Shown here piece after piece: positions 50,006 to 59,648 of a stretch of 64,000 nt of DNA; positions within the stretch are counted from its first letter, which is position 1; each line of letters starts with the position of its first letter. Source of the stretch: Paenibacillus sp. Marseille-Q4541 (lineage in GTDB: Bacteria; Bacillota; Bacilli; Paenibacillales; Paenibacillaceae); contig NZ_JAGXCY010000025.1 of the NCBI RefSeq assembly GCF_018310695.1, positions 1 to 64,000 on the forward strand. Direction: 5' to 3'. The notes below the pieces were generated by a model. It saw only the letters and a program-made list of their open reading frames with translations. It did not search any database and was not told where the DNA came from. Made by a program: the position numbers and the translations under genes.

Positions 50006-51556
50006 TTAACAGGTTGTATCCATACCGGTATTGGAGCGAACGAGAATCTCATCATAACTCGTCTGATTATCTTCGCTGGCGGTTTTTTTGCGAGACACGA
50101 GGGTCCCAACGACACCGGCCAGGAAACCGAGCGGGATCGAGATGAGCCCTGGGGTGGAGAATGGATAGATCGGATCACCGACAAAAATGGCTTTGCCTGC
50201 TTCCGGATTAAATACATTGGGTCCGATCAGTACAAGACCTACCGAAGTGACAAGTCCGACGACCATAGCCCAGATCGCACCGTTCGTATTGAATCGCTTC
50301 CAATAGATCGTATACAGAATGACTGGCAGATTGGCGCTTGCTGCCACAGCAAAAGCAAGGGAGACCAAGAAAGCCACATTCAAGTTCCGAGCGACAAGAG
50401 CAAGCAGGATGGACAGAATGGAGATGACAATGGAAGCATAACGAGCCATGTTCACTTGTTGTTTTTCCGTAGCCTGGCCTTTACGTAGAATCTGATTGTA
50501 GAAATCGTGGGAGAATGCAGTTGCAGCAGTCAGTACAAGTCCCGCAACGACAGCCAGAATGGTGGCGAATGCTACAGCTGAAATGAAGGCAAACATCATA
50601 TCACCACCAAGAGCCTGGGCTAGTAATGGAGCTGCCATATTTCCGGCTTTGTCCTGCGCAATAATGTTGGCATTACCTACAAAGGCCGCTGCACCAAATC
50701 CAAGGAAGATGGTCATGACGTAGAAGATACCGATGACCCAAGTTGCATACACTACGGAACTCCGCGCTGTTTTGGCATCTTTCACGGTGAAGAAGCGGAC
50801 GAGAATATGTGGTAAACCCGCTGTACCTAGAACGAGTCCCATAGTGAGCGATAGCGTATCCAGCCCGTCTTTGTATTTAACTCCGGGGTTCAGGAAGTTT
50901 TCGTTCAGCGGTGTTGCTGATTTCATATGCTCGAACATGCCTGTGATACTGAATCCGAATTTGTAAAGTACCATGATGGAGATGACAAAAGTTCCACCCA
51001 TGAGTAGAAAAGCTTTTACAATTTGTACCCAGCTGGTCGCATGCATCCCGCCAAAAATAACGTAAACGGTCATAAGAATACCTACGATAATAACGGAGGT
51101 CGTAAAATTAATGCCTAGCAGCAGTTTAATCAGAGCACCTGCTCCAACAAGCTGTGCAATCATATAGAAAATAGAAATCGCAATGGTATTAAATGCAGCA
51201 AATCCACGGATTCGCTTGGCGTTAAAGCGGACGGCAATCATATCAGCAAAAGTGTATTTACCAAGGTTCCGCAGAGGTTCTGCAACGAGAAATAGAACGA
51301 CGAGATAGGCAACTAGAAAACCGATACTATAAAAGAAGCCATCAAATCCGGAAAGAGCGATCATGCCTGCAATCCCTAAGAAGGAGGCTGCCGACATATA
51401 GTCACCTGCGATGGCAAGTCCGTTTTGCCAGCCCGTCAGACCACCGCCCGCAGTATAAAAGTCACTTGCAGAATTCGTTTTTTTGGATGCCCAGAAGGTG
51501 ATGAGCAAGGTGAATGCGACGATGACAAGAAACATGGTAAAAGCAGCATAATTCAT
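50006..51556 (-). CDS. Sodium:solute symporter, acetate permease ActP-like
   Basis: 516 residues with 13 predicted membrane segments. SSS family: TAGGGLTGWQNGLAIAGDYM, SAASFLGIAGMIALSGFDGF, FGGMHATSWVQIVKAFLLMG, GTAGLPHILVRFFTVKDAKT. These motifs and the paired DUF485 gene are characteristic of ActP/MctC-like monocarboxylate (acetate) symporters. The start overlaps the DUF485 stop by four bases (ATGA). A cre site upstream of the operon indicates CcpA control. Confidence 0.93.
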   Translation of the reverse strand: MNYAAFTMFLVIVAFTLLITFWASKKTNSASDFYTAGGGLTGWQNGLAIAGDYMSAASFLGIAGMIALSGFDGFFYSIGFLVAYLVVLFLVAEPLRNLGKYTFADMIAVRFNAKRIRGFAAFNTIAISIFYMIAQLVGAGALIKLLLGINFTTSVIIVGILMTVYVIFGGMHATSWVQIVKAFLLMGGTFVISIMVLYKFGFSITGMFEHMKSATPLNENFLNPGVKYKDGLDTLSLTMGLVLGTAGLPHILVRFFTVKDAKTARSSVVYATWVIGIFYVMTIFLGFGAAAFVGNANIIAQDKAGNMAAPLLAQALGGDMMFAFISAVAFATILAVVAGLVLTAATAFSHDFYNQILRKGQATEKQQVNMARYASIVISILSILLALVARNLNVAFLVSLAFAVAASANLPVILYTIYWKRFNTNGAIWAMVVGLVTSVGLVLIGPNVFNPEAGKAIFVGDPIYPFSTPGLISIPLGFLAGVVGTLVSRKKTASEDNQTSYDEILVRSNTGMDTTC

Positions 51557-51897
51557 AGGTTCGTGCGCTCCTCTTCTACAATTTGGCTGGACAGCTGATC
51601 AAATCGGCTTGCTTTTTTGTAGTAGATCATGCAGAAAGCCCACGTCATAATAAATTGCAGGAAGGCCAGAACCCAGGCCCAAGTAATACTGCCGATAAAC
51701 GGCTTATTTAGTATGGTCGTGTAGGAGGTAAGAATGGGTAGGGCAAAATAGAAGCAGAAGAAGAAGATCGTGAAAGGGATAATGAATTTTTTCTTTTCCT
51801 GGAGAAGTGTCTGGAAGTAAGTAGACTTTGCGATGGCCGCATATTCTTCGGGTGATCTTTTTTGGACAACTTCATTTGGTGCACCTTTACTATCCAT
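51553..51897 (-). CDS. DUF485 membrane protein
   Basis: 114 residues, two membrane segments (about 40-60 and 72-95: FIIPFTIFFFCFYFALPILT, and ITWAWVLAFLQFIMTWAFCM). The DUF485 family is almost always encoded just before ActP-type symporters and is thought to be an accessory subunit. ATG at 51897 with GAGGG upstream; overlaps the symporter gene by four bases. Confidence 0.92.
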   Translation of the reverse strand: MDSKGAPNEVVQKRSPEEYAAIAKSTYFQTLLQEKKKFIIPFTIFFFCFYFALPILTSYTTILNKPFIGSITWAWVLAFLQFIMTWAFCMIYYKKASRFDQLSSQIVEEERTNL

Positions 51898-51920
51898 AAG
51901 AATCCCTCACATTCTCAGTA

Positions 51921-51938
51921 TTGTAAGCGCTTTTACAA
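51921..51938. promoter_or_regulatory. cre (CcpA-binding) site of the symporter operon
   Basis: TTGTAAGCGCTTTTACAA lies 24 bases upstream of the DUF485 start. It has the AAGCGCTT core, and each strand differs from the cre consensus at one position. Expected result: catabolite control of acetate-type uptake. Confidence 0.72.
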
Positions 51939-52122
51939 AAAAGCTCCGTCAATGCATCGTATCCCCACCTTTAACGTAATATACGATTTGCAAGTTTGTG
52001 TCAGGATTGTAATTACAGTCATTATACTGAGTGATTGGAGACATGTAAATATTTAATTTTATGGAAGTAAATGTTTAATAATTCACTATTTCTTATTTTA
52101 TTCATAGTTCAAAAGAAACAGG

Positions 52123-52154
52123 GGGGCAGCTTTTTTGTATATAAAAGCTGCCCC
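52123..52154 (-). terminator. Hairpin after the response regulator gene
   Basis: GGGGCAGCTTTT and AAAAGCTGCCCC pair perfectly across about 8 bases. It follows the response-regulator stop on the minus strand; the tail is CCTGTTTC, so termination strength is uncertain. Confidence 0.65.
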
Positions 52155-52169
52155 GGAGCGTTATCTTTT

Positions 52170-53783
52170 TTATTTAGGTAAGGTCAGAATTTGTTTGCTC
52201 CTTCTGTAATCGCTTGGAGTAAGACCGGTATCTTGCTTGAATAGTTTTGAGAAGTAAGGATAATTTCCATAACCGACTTTGGTACCCACGGCATAGACGG
52301 ACAGGGAAGTCATTTCCAGTAGTCTTTTGGCTGCTTCAATACGGGTTTGGATGATATAGGTACCAAGTGATATTCCCGTTTCTTTCTTAAAAATTCTAGC
52401 CAGATAATCCGGATTCAGATATACAATCTCTGCAAGGCTGATTCTTGTCAGATCTTGACCATAATGGAGATGAATATATTGCTTGATTTCCTCTACGACG
52501 GAGTCCTGTTGCTCTGTGAAATGTCGATATTCTTTAGCCGTATGCACCAAATATTCAGCGTATTTCGCCATATCCGAGATGGAATGAAGGGACTGTATCG
52601 AAAGTAGATCATTGGTTTTACCTGTGTACAATTTATGCGCCTCGATCTCCTTACTCTTAAGGTAGGAATACACCAGCTGAATGAGATCAAGGCGAAACAA
52701 CCTGAGTATCGAAGTATTCAGCATGGGATGGCTTGTTAGCGAATTCAAATAATTTTGTATCTCGCTAAGAAGTACTTCCGTATGGTCTTGAATAAGGAGC
52801 TGTTCCCACCTTTTTAGATCCGGGGACGGATAAGTAATATCTTGATTTCCAGCTTCATAATCGGCCAGATACATCGTTTGATTCCGATGCTTAATAATCT
52901 CTTCATTCATTTGAAACAGACCGCCAATGACCGGATGAATCTCTTGCAAAGGGGCGGATATGCCCACGGCACAGAAGGCATCACTTTTCAGGAAGCGATT
53001 CGCTTTTTGTACAAAGGAATCACAGGAACTGTCGATAATGGAGAGCAGTGGCGCTTGATTCCACTTAAGCATAATGACCCAGTTATTCTCCTTCGCTTCG
53101 AGGATGGCTTCTATAGAATAAAAGGGGTGCTGAAATAACTCAGTGAATACATTCAGAAACGCATAATTAAATAAATCCTCATCATTTTTGCCAAGGCTTT
53201 GATCATAAGGGAAGAGCTGAATGTAGACAGGGAGAAATAGATCCGTTAGCTTGTAGGATAACTTTTGTTCCTCAATGGCCTCTTCCATAAAGTCCACGCC
53301 GGGAGCACTGCGCTTTTCCATGATTAGTTTCCGCCAGAAGTGTTCCCTCATTTTATTATGGTTTTTTTGCCAGAGCTGTCCTTCTTGAACCGCAATTTCT
53401 TTTTTCTCCTGTTCCTTGGCTTTATAAATAGCTTTGGATAGGATCAGGGTCAGCTTATCAAATTCGATTGGTTTAAGAAAATAATCAAAACTTTGCAGCT
53501 CAATCGCTTTCTGAGCATAGTTAAAGTCTGCGTAGTTGGTTAGAAAAATCGCTTGTACCTGATAACCTTCCTCACGAACCCATGCAAGGAGATCCAAACC
53601 GCTTCCTTGCGGCATTTCAATATCGCAGACCAGAATTTGTATGGATTCGGTTAGTAATATTTCTTTCGCCTGAGCAATGTTATAGGCAGAATACACTCGT
53701 TCAATGGAAAGAGCTTCCCAGTCAATTTTTTTCTCCAGGGCGGCTACAACAAAATAATCATCATCTACAAGGAGGATATTCAT
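52170..53783 (-). CDS. Response regulator with AraC-type output (YesN-like)
   Basis: 537 residues from ATG at 53783 (AAAGGAG eight bases upstream). Receiver domain (about 1-120: NILLVDDDYFVVAALEKK, Asp in ILVCDIEMPQGSG, Lys in YFLKPIEF), a middle region of about 270 residues, and a C-terminal AraC/XylS pair of helix-turn-helices (about 430-530: RISLAEIVYLNPDYLARIFK, MTSLSVYAVGTKVGYGNYPY). The gene begins 2 bases after the YesM-like kinase stop. Likely activates the ABC transporter operon at 55865. Confidence 0.93.
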   Translation of the reverse strand: MNILLVDDDYFVVAALEKKIDWEALSIERVYSAYNIAQAKEILLTESIQILVCDIEMPQGSGLDLLAWVREEGYQVQAIFLTNYADFNYAQKAIELQSFDYFLKPIEFDKLTLILSKAIYKAKEQEKKEIAVQEGQLWQKNHNKMREHFWRKLIMEKRSAPGVDFMEEAIEEQKLSYKLTDLFLPVYIQLFPYDQSLGKNDEDLFNYAFLNVFTELFQHPFYSIEAILEAKENNWVIMLKWNQAPLLSIIDSSCDSFVQKANRFLKSDAFCAVGISAPLQEIHPVIGGLFQMNEEIIKHRNQTMYLADYEAGNQDITYPSPDLKRWEQLLIQDHTEVLLSEIQNYLNSLTSHPMLNTSILRLFRLDLIQLVYSYLKSKEIEAHKLYTGKTNDLLSIQSLHSISDMAKYAEYLVHTAKEYRHFTEQQDSVVEEIKQYIHLHYGQDLTRISLAEIVYLNPDYLARIFKKETGISLGTYIIQTRIEAAKRLLEMTSLSVYAVGTKVGYGNYPYFSKLFKQDTGLTPSDYRRSKQILTLPK

Positions 53784-53785
53784 GG

Positions 53786-55510
53786 TCATTTCTCCTTTAG
53801 TAAGGTAGCTGCTTGCATGGGCTGCGGAAGCAGAAGCCGAATGCAGGCACCCCCATCTGTTTTATTTGAAAATTCCACTACTGCCTTACCATCATAAATA
53901 AATTCGAGACGCTGCAAAGTGTTCTTGATCCCGATTTGGTGTCCATCCCCAGACTCGAGTTGTTCCTTATGCTGGAGTTTAGCAAGTATGTCGGTTGGGA
54001 ATCCAGGTCCTGTATCTTGAATCTCAATGACTAGCAAACGTTCTGCTTCCTTGTGAAGTGCACTGACTTCTACGGAAATCTGGAGTGAATGATCTCTTGA
54101 AACAGCATATTTCACGGCGTTTTCTATGAAGGTTTGTAAAATAAGCGGCGGCAGTACCATTCTTTTGGTATCATCCGCTTGTTCAATCTCGTACGTAAAA
54201 GCATCCCTGTATCGATGTTTTTGGATCCCAAGGAAAGTGCGAATATGGTCCAGTTCATCATCCAGATCTACATAATCTCCGTCATTTTGAAAAATATATC
54301 GGAAGTATTTAGAGGTGGATAGGCTCATGTATTCAATCTCTTCATACATTTCCATTTGAGCCATGCTGTAAATATTGGTCAGGCAGTTCAGAAAAAAGTG
54401 AGGCCGAATTTGAAGCTTCATATAATCGAGCTGAATCTTTTGTTTGGACAGCTCCTGCTCATATACTTCGATTTTGAATTTTTTAATCTGCTGAACAAGA
54501 TTATGGAATTCCATGTTTGCCTGCTCCAGTTCAATAATCTGGCTGTTTCTAAAATCCAGAGACTCCTCTTCTTCCTCAAGGTAACGCAGATTTTTAGAAA
54601 AGTTCTGAATGGGTGTGAGCACCTTGTTTTTGAAGTATAAGATGACAATACAGAGTGTACAGGCAAGGATGAGAAACAGCAGAATGATCAGCAGCTGAGC
54701 AATCATAATCTTCTCAAAGGCACCAAAGCGGATTACCATTTTCACACTGACGGGTGAATTAAGAAATGGTTTCATCACTGTGGTCCGAGGCAGTATTACA
54801 TTTTCTAGTGACAGTCCTTTTTCTTCTGTTGCCATATTTGGGCTGGAGAGGGTAAGACCGTCCTGATCTACCAGCGAGGAAAATCCGTTCTTTCCAAGAT
54901 TAATCTGGCGCAGTGGATCGATGAGATCATCGGCAGAAATTAAGCAGATGAAATATTTATCGTGATAAGGAACGAGATTGATCATGTAATACTTTTGTTT
55001 TATTTGAATCGGGGTCCAGTTGGAGTAGTACTTCTCATATAAGTTCGGATCTTCTGTGTACGTCATCATCTGCTGCCTTAGCTCTTCATATTCGGGATAG
55101 GAGAGCTTCATAGGAGCGTAGTTAAGAAACAGATCCTTTTCTTTATAGTAGAAAAAAAACTGGTATTCCGGACCGTAATTTTTTTGAAGCTCCGTATATC
55201 TTTTGCGGAGTTTATCGCTGGATTCAAGGAACTCGTCGTAAGTTATATTTTTATCGTCCAGGGATTCGACGCTTTCGTCATTGGCGAGTGTCCAACCCAT
55301 GTAGTGATTAATGTAGGCAAAATCATGATTAATCCGAGTCAGATACAAATCGGCGGTATCCTGCAAATATTGAGTAGATTGTTGCTTCACAATGGAGATC
55401 GAGGCGACGCTGATAATGAGGTCAAGGAGAAGAGCTGAGGCGGTAACGATCATCATGATTTTGACGTAATGCCGGATGGGATAAGATTTTTTATCGGTAT
55501 GTTTACTCAT
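53786..55510 (-). CDS. Sensor histidine kinase (YesM-like)
   Basis: 574 residues from ATG at 55510. The frame continues upstream to 55765 but crosses the probable promoter and cre site, and that part reads unlike protein, so the shorter start is used; its SD (AAAGGAAG, about 18 bases away) is poor. Two membrane segments (about 13-38 and about 290-315) flank an extracellular sensor domain; then a HAMP-like stretch, HisKA_7TM/YesM-type phosphoacceptor (LQIRPHFFLNCLTNIYSM) and HATPase (IENAVKYA, DTGPGFP). Senses a sugar-related signal outside the cell and controls the adjacent AraC-type regulator. Confidence 0.88.
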   Translation of the reverse strand: MSKHTDKKSYPIRHYVKIMMIVTASALLLDLIISVASISIVKQQSTQYLQDTADLYLTRINHDFAYINHYMGWTLANDESVESLDDKNITYDEFLESSDKLRKRYTELQKNYGPEYQFFFYYKEKDLFLNYAPMKLSYPEYEELRQQMMTYTEDPNLYEKYYSNWTPIQIKQKYYMINLVPYHDKYFICLISADDLIDPLRQINLGKNGFSSLVDQDGLTLSSPNMATEEKGLSLENVILPRTTVMKPFLNSPVSVKMVIRFGAFEKIMIAQLLIILLFLILACTLCIVILYFKNKVLTPIQNFSKNLRYLEEEEESLDFRNSQIIELEQANMEFHNLVQQIKKFKIEVYEQELSKQKIQLDYMKLQIRPHFFLNCLTNIYSMAQMEMYEEIEYMSLSTSKYFRYIFQNDGDYVDLDDELDHIRTFLGIQKHRYRDAFTYEIEQADDTKRMVLPPLILQTFIENAVKYAVSRDHSLQISVEVSALHKEAERLLVIEIQDTGPGFPTDILAKLQHKEQLESGDGHQIGIKNTLQRLEFIYDGKAVVEFSNKTDGGACIRLLLPQPMQAATLLKEK

Positions 55511-55545
55511 TGTACGAGACGCCGCTTCCTTTCGCATGACCATTT

Positions 55546-55574
55546 TTGTAAGCGTTTTATGTAACCATATTATA
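55546..55574 (-). promoter_or_regulatory. Possible promoter and cre-like site of the kinase/regulator operon
   Basis: On the minus strand TATAAT (55569-55574) precedes a cre-like TTACA-containing sequence (55546-55563, core AAGCGTTTT on the plus strand) with two mismatches to consensus. The -35 is weak. If real, CcpA would sit at the transcription start. Confidence 0.4.
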
Positions 55575-55790
55575 GTGCGTCTCCTTGAAAAAGAACATAA
55601 CCGAAACTGCGCATAGATATAAAAGTCCGAATAGGTACGGTACGAAGTCTGGATTGTTGCATATACGTTAGACTTGTCTATTTGATAGCCCCTTTGTTTT
55701 GATAAGGCTAAAGTCCGCATTGTCGCTTGAATAGGTCCAAATAAGCGAAGGGAAGCAAGGTACACTAGTAACTAACAAAGACATCAACTA

Positions 55791-55806
55791 TTGAAAGCGC
55801 AAACAT
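55791..55806. promoter_or_regulatory. cre site upstream of the ABC transporter operon
   Basis: TTGAAAGCGCAAACAT fits the cre consensus WTGNNARCGNWWWCAW at every position. It lies 59 bases before the first permease gene, between the divergent kinase and transporter operons. Confidence 0.75.
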
Positions 55807-55864
55807 AATAGTGCTGTAGCGGAAAGATGATACCACGCAGGCACGTATAGAAGGGGGATCTACC

Positions 55865-56824
55865 GTGAAGACACAAGTGACAGAAGGAATCAGGGGAGAA
55901 CCGGACCTGACGCATGTGAGAAGAACATCGTGGACCAGTCAGGTCAAAAAGAACTGGGGACTGTATTTACTGCTGATGCCAGCCGTAGTCCTACTCTTAT
56001 TATTTGCTTATATTCCGATGTACGGCATTGTCATTGCATTTAAGGATTACAGTCCTGCGCTTGGAATTGGAGATAGCCCTTGGGCAGGATTTAAATATTT
56101 TGAGAAGTTTTTCAATTCATATCAATTTTCAACCACCATTAAAAATACGCTTGTAATTAGTCTTTACAGCATTGCTACGTTTCCGATTCCGATCATGCTG
56201 GCCTTGATGATTAATCAGATGAGAGAAAATCGATTCAAGCGATTTTTCCAGACGGTGACGTATATGCCACATTTCATATCGACCGTCGTTATGGTCGGAT
56301 TGATGTTGATTCTGTTGTCCCCGAGTACGGGTCTTCTCGGAAATATCTACCGACTGTTTGGGGCAGAAGCTCCGAACCTGATGGGCTCTACCTCGATGTT
56401 TAGCAGTGTGTATGTCTGGTCTGATGTATGGCAGCATACCGGCTGGGACAGCATCATTTTTATCGCGGCTTTGTCGGCAGTAAGCCCAAGTCTATATGAA
56501 GCTGCAACGATGGATGGTGCGAGCCGCTGGCAGAAGATTCGTTACATTGATATTCCGATGCTGATCCCGACAGCGATTATCTTGCTGATTCTTCGGGTGG
56601 GGAGTCTCCTCGGTGTTGGATTCGAGAAAGTGTATCTGATGCAGAACAACTTGAATATTACATCTAGCGAAGTGATCTCCACTTATGTATACAAAATTGG
56701 GATGTTAAGCAGTCAATATAGCTTCTCTTCCGCGATCAACCTAGCGAATACCATTATTAATTTTATTTTGCTTATTATGGTCAATCAGATTTCGAAGAAA
56801 TACAGTAAAAACAGTCTGTGGTAG
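55865..56824 (+). CDS. Carbohydrate ABC transporter permease (LplB-like)
   Basis: 319 residues with six membrane segments; the first region (NWGLYLLLMPAVVLLLLFAY) and the EAA loop (YEAATMDGASRWQKIRYIDI) mark a sugar-ABC MalF/LplB-type permease. GTG start at 55865 after AGGGGGAT. Forms a heterodimer with the next permease; together they import the sugar bound by the lipoprotein at 57821. No ATPase gene is in the operon, so a shared MsmX-type ATPase is likely used. Confidence 0.93.
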   Translation: MKTQVTEGIRGEPDLTHVRRTSWTSQVKKNWGLYLLLMPAVVLLLLFAYIPMYGIVIAFKDYSPALGIGDSPWAGFKYFEKFFNSYQFSTTIKNTLVISLYSIATFPIPIMLALMINQMRENRFKRFFQTVTYMPHFISTVVMVGLMLILLSPSTGLLGNIYRLFGAEAPNLMGSTSMFSSVYVWSDVWQHTGWDSIIFIAALSAVSPSLYEAATMDGASRWQKIRYIDIPMLIPTAIILLILRVGSLLGVGFEKVYLMQNNLNITSSEVISTYVYKIGMLSSQYSFSSAINLANTIINFILLIMVNQISKKYSKNSLW

Positions 56825-56841
56825 GAGAGGAGGCCTCCGTT

Positions 56842-57759
56842 ATGGAGAATGTAGAAGAAGTAAAGGTCAGACCTAGAACCATCAACAGCAGGTCCTCTGA
56901 TCGGATACTGGAAATCGTGATGTACGGTATTGCTGGGGTTCTGCTAATTTTGCTCATCTACCCGATTTATTTTATCATCATCGCTTCGTTCAGCGATCCC
57001 GCTGCTGTAGCGAACGGTCAGGTGTGGCTATTTCCCAAGGGATTTACCCTAGCCGGTTATCAGGAACTGCTGAAGCATGAAAACATCTGGATTGGATATA
57101 GAAATACGATACTTTATACCGTGATCGGGACAGCAATTAGTCTAGTTGTGAATCTGTCGGCCGCCTATGCTTTGTCGAGAAGAGACCTGTTTGGGCGCAA
57201 AACCATCTCATTATTTTTCATTTTTACGATGTTCTTTAACGGCGGTCTAATCCCGACCTTTCTGACGATTCGTGATTTTCACATGTATGATACGTTTCTT
57301 GTTATGGTTCTGCCGTTTTCGGTTGCTGTCTATAACATCATCGTAGCAAGGACCTTCTTTCAGAATAGTATTCCCGATGATCTGTGGGAGGCTGCTCAGC
57401 TCGATGGCTGCGGTAATCTCAGATATTACGTACAAATTGTACTTCCTTTATCCAAAGCCATTATTTCCGTCATCGCTTTGTGGACTGCAGTAGGACACTG
57501 GAATTCGTATTTTAACGCACTCATTTATTTGAAAGATGCTGATTTATATCCATTGCAGCTCATTTTGCGGAATATTCTCATCATGAACCAGATGCAGTCT
57601 GCCATGGGTACGGGAGAAGCGGCAGCAGTGGCCCTTAGGCTCGCCAACATTATGCGATACTCCGTCATTATTGTGGCTACCGTTCCTATTATGTGCATCT
57701 ATCCATTTGTACAAAAATACTTCAATCAGGGGGTGATGATCGGAGCCGTGAAGCAGTGA
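56842..57759 (+). CDS. Carbohydrate ABC transporter permease (YtcP/LplC-like)
   Basis: 305 residues from ATG at 56842 (GAGAGGAGG eight bases upstream; the overlapping GTG at 56818 lacks an SD). Six membrane segments and the EAA loop (WEAAQLDGCGNLRYYVQIVL) of the MalG/LplC type. Partner of the upstream permease. Confidence 0.93.
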   Translation: MENVEEVKVRPRTINSRSSDRILEIVMYGIAGVLLILLIYPIYFIIIASFSDPAAVANGQVWLFPKGFTLAGYQELLKHENIWIGYRNTILYTVIGTAISLVVNLSAAYALSRRDLFGRKTISLFFIFTMFFNGGLIPTFLTIRDFHMYDTFLVMVLPFSVAVYNIIVARTFFQNSIPDDLWEAAQLDGCGNLRYYVQIVLPLSKAIISVIALWTAVGHWNSYFNALIYLKDADLYPLQLILRNILIMNQMQSAMGTGEAAAVALRLANIMRYSVIIVATVPIMCIYPFVQKYFNQGVMIGAVKQ

Positions 57760-57820
57760 TGTAATCTCTGAGTAGCTAAGGGTATACATTTTGAAAATAG
57801 GTAAGGGGGAACTGAATCTC

Positions 57821-59440
57821 ATGAGAAATAAAGGAACGAGAAAAATGCTTCCAGTACGAGTACTCACTTCTGCTGTGCTTTCTTCACTACTACTCTTCAG
57901 CCTGGCTGCTTGCAGCGGGGGAGAAAAAGTAGCGGCGCCGACCGAACCGGATTCTAGTTTTAATAAAGAAGGTCTGCCCATTGTAAAAGAACCAATCACT
58001 TTGGAAGTGTTGACAGTTCGGTGGGGGAACATGGGTGATACATTTACCCAGAATCAGTGGCTGAAAGATTTGGAGAAAGAGACGGGTATCAAAATTAATT
58101 GGCAGGTCATGTCTTCTAATGACTGGGGCGAGCAAAAATCCATCATGCTGGCAAGTGGTACGCTGCCGGATATTATTCTGGGAGATGCGGTGTTCAACGA
58201 TTCCGATATCGTAAATAACCTTTCGTACTTCCGTCCGCTGGATGATTACATCAATGACTATATGCCAAATCTGAAAGCTGCGATGGCTGAAACGCCGGAA
58301 CTGAAAAAAATCAGTACCTTCCCGGATGGAAAAATGTACTCTTTGCCTGCACGCCTTCCATCCAGACCTAAATCCAAAAATCAGCCGATCATAAACAAAG
58401 TATGGCTAGATAAACTCGGACTCAAAGCCCCGACTACAACGGAAGAGCTGTACACAGTACTTAAGGCATTTAAGGAGAAAGATCCGAATGGAAACGGAAA
58501 AGCCGATGAAATTCCGATTAGCGGATCGGGAGATATCAGCATGGATTTACTTAATCCATTCGGCATTACGGATACCAATGGGAACAGTATGATGGTTAAA
58601 GACGACAAACCGGTATATTATCCGGTGACAGAAGAATATAAAGAAGCTATCAAGTGGTTGCACAAACTGTACTCAGAAGGCATTATAGACAAGGAATTGT
58701 TTACACAAGATAATACGATGTCGACAGCGAAACACCAGAATCCGGATGCAGCGCTGATCGGTTTTACGTATCAGTGGGTTCCAGATGCCGTCTTTGGTAA
58801 ATGGAAAGATGAGTATGAAGCAATTGAAACCATTGCAGGCCCGGATGGCAATCGTTACCAAGGGGGAGACCCGCAAGGTCTAAGTTTCCTTCGTAATGAA
58901 ATGCTGATTACGACTTCAAGCAAGCATCCAGAGATTGCTGCGCGCTGGGCAGACCAGTTCTACACGAATGAAGCGAGCATTCAAAATTTCTGGGGAGCGG
59001 TCGGTACGGTAATTGAGAAAACAGGCGATGATACGTATGCCCTGATGAACCCACCGGAAGGTACGAGCGCAGATGCATGGTACTGGGATCAATCCTTGCG
59101 TGATTTTGGACCGAAATATGTGAGCCCTGAGTTCGAGAAAAAGATTAAACTGGATGACACCGTAGGAGATGGCCTCAAGCTCGTCATAGATAAACTGGGC
59201 AGTGACTATGTGACAACGCCTTTCCCAAATGTAATGTACAGTGCGGAAGAATTTCAAGAGCTGCCGACGCTAACTACCGACATTGATGGTTTTGTTCGCA
59301 CAAGCCGTGCGAAATGGATTACAGAAGGTACAATTGATGCGGATTGGGATGCTTATGTGAAAAAGCTGAACGATATGGGACTGGAACGTTTGGTTCAAAT
59401 CCGTATGGATGCGTACAACCGATATATAAGCGTGAAGTAA
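57821..59440 (+). CDS. Extracellular solute-binding lipoprotein (LplA-like)
   Basis: 539 residues from ATG at 57821 (AAGGGGGA upstream; the TTG at 57791 is in the leader). Lipoprotein signal ending LAAC (Cys about 26). The mature part is a family-1 binding protein of the large LplA-type (TWELMSSNDW-like start region, then ADQFYTNEASIQNFWGAVGT, typical of YtcQ/LplA). It captures an oligosaccharide, possibly a pectin- or arabinan-derived one given the nearby GH127, but that link is inference. Confidence 0.92.
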   Translation: MRNKGTRKMLPVRVLTSAVLSSLLLFSLAACSGGEKVAAPTEPDSSFNKEGLPIVKEPITLEVLTVRWGNMGDTFTQNQWLKDLEKETGIKINWQVMSSNDWGEQKSIMLASGTLPDIILGDAVFNDSDIVNNLSYFRPLDDYINDYMPNLKAAMAETPELKKISTFPDGKMYSLPARLPSRPKSKNQPIINKVWLDKLGLKAPTTTEELYTVLKAFKEKDPNGNGKADEIPISGSGDISMDLLNPFGITDTNGNSMMVKDDKPVYYPVTEEYKEAIKWLHKLYSEGIIDKELFTQDNTMSTAKHQNPDAALIGFTYQWVPDAVFGKWKDEYEAIETIAGPDGNRYQGGDPQGLSFLRNEMLITTSSKHPEIAARWADQFYTNEASIQNFWGAVGTVIEKTGDDTYALMNPPEGTSADAWYWDQSLRDFGPKYVSPEFEKKIKLDDTVGDGLKLVIDKLGSDYVTTPFPNVMYSAEEFQELPTLTTDIDGFVRTSRAKWITEGTIDADWDAYVKKLNDMGLERLVQIRMDAYNRYISVK

Positions 59441-59480
59441 GTAAAAAACGTTTCTTACAATAGGAAAGTTACATGCGAAA

Positions 59481-59525
59481 AGGGGATGTCCTAAAAGTCA
59501 TGAATATGACGAAGGGATATCCCCT
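59481..59525 (+). terminator. Hairpin at the end of the ABC operon
   Basis: AGGGGAT (59481-59487) pairs with ATCCCCT (59519-59525) plus inner TCC/GGG pairs. The tail GAATTTATTTT is only moderately T-rich. Confidence 0.55.
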
Positions 59526-59601
59526 GAATTTATTTTATGATGGAGCTCAGAAGGATTTATGAATTAGATGATAATTCCTTGCAATAGCTACTTCAAAGTT
59601 C

Positions 59602-59642
59602 AAAAAATAGGCCGCATCGCAACGCGAGTGGCCTATTTTTTG
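59602..59642. terminator. Bidirectional terminator
   Basis: AAAAAATAGGCC and GGCCTATTTTTT pair around GCATCGCAACGCGAGT, which forms further pairs. It also ends the Lrp-type regulator gene on the minus strand. Confidence 0.88.
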
Positions 59643-59648
59643 TATGAT

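Noticed and set aside
55511-55765. N-terminal extension of the YesM-like kinase up to 55765.
   Set aside because: It crosses a TATAAT and cre-like site, reads unlike a protein sequence of this family, and the usual kinase N-terminus begins at 55510.
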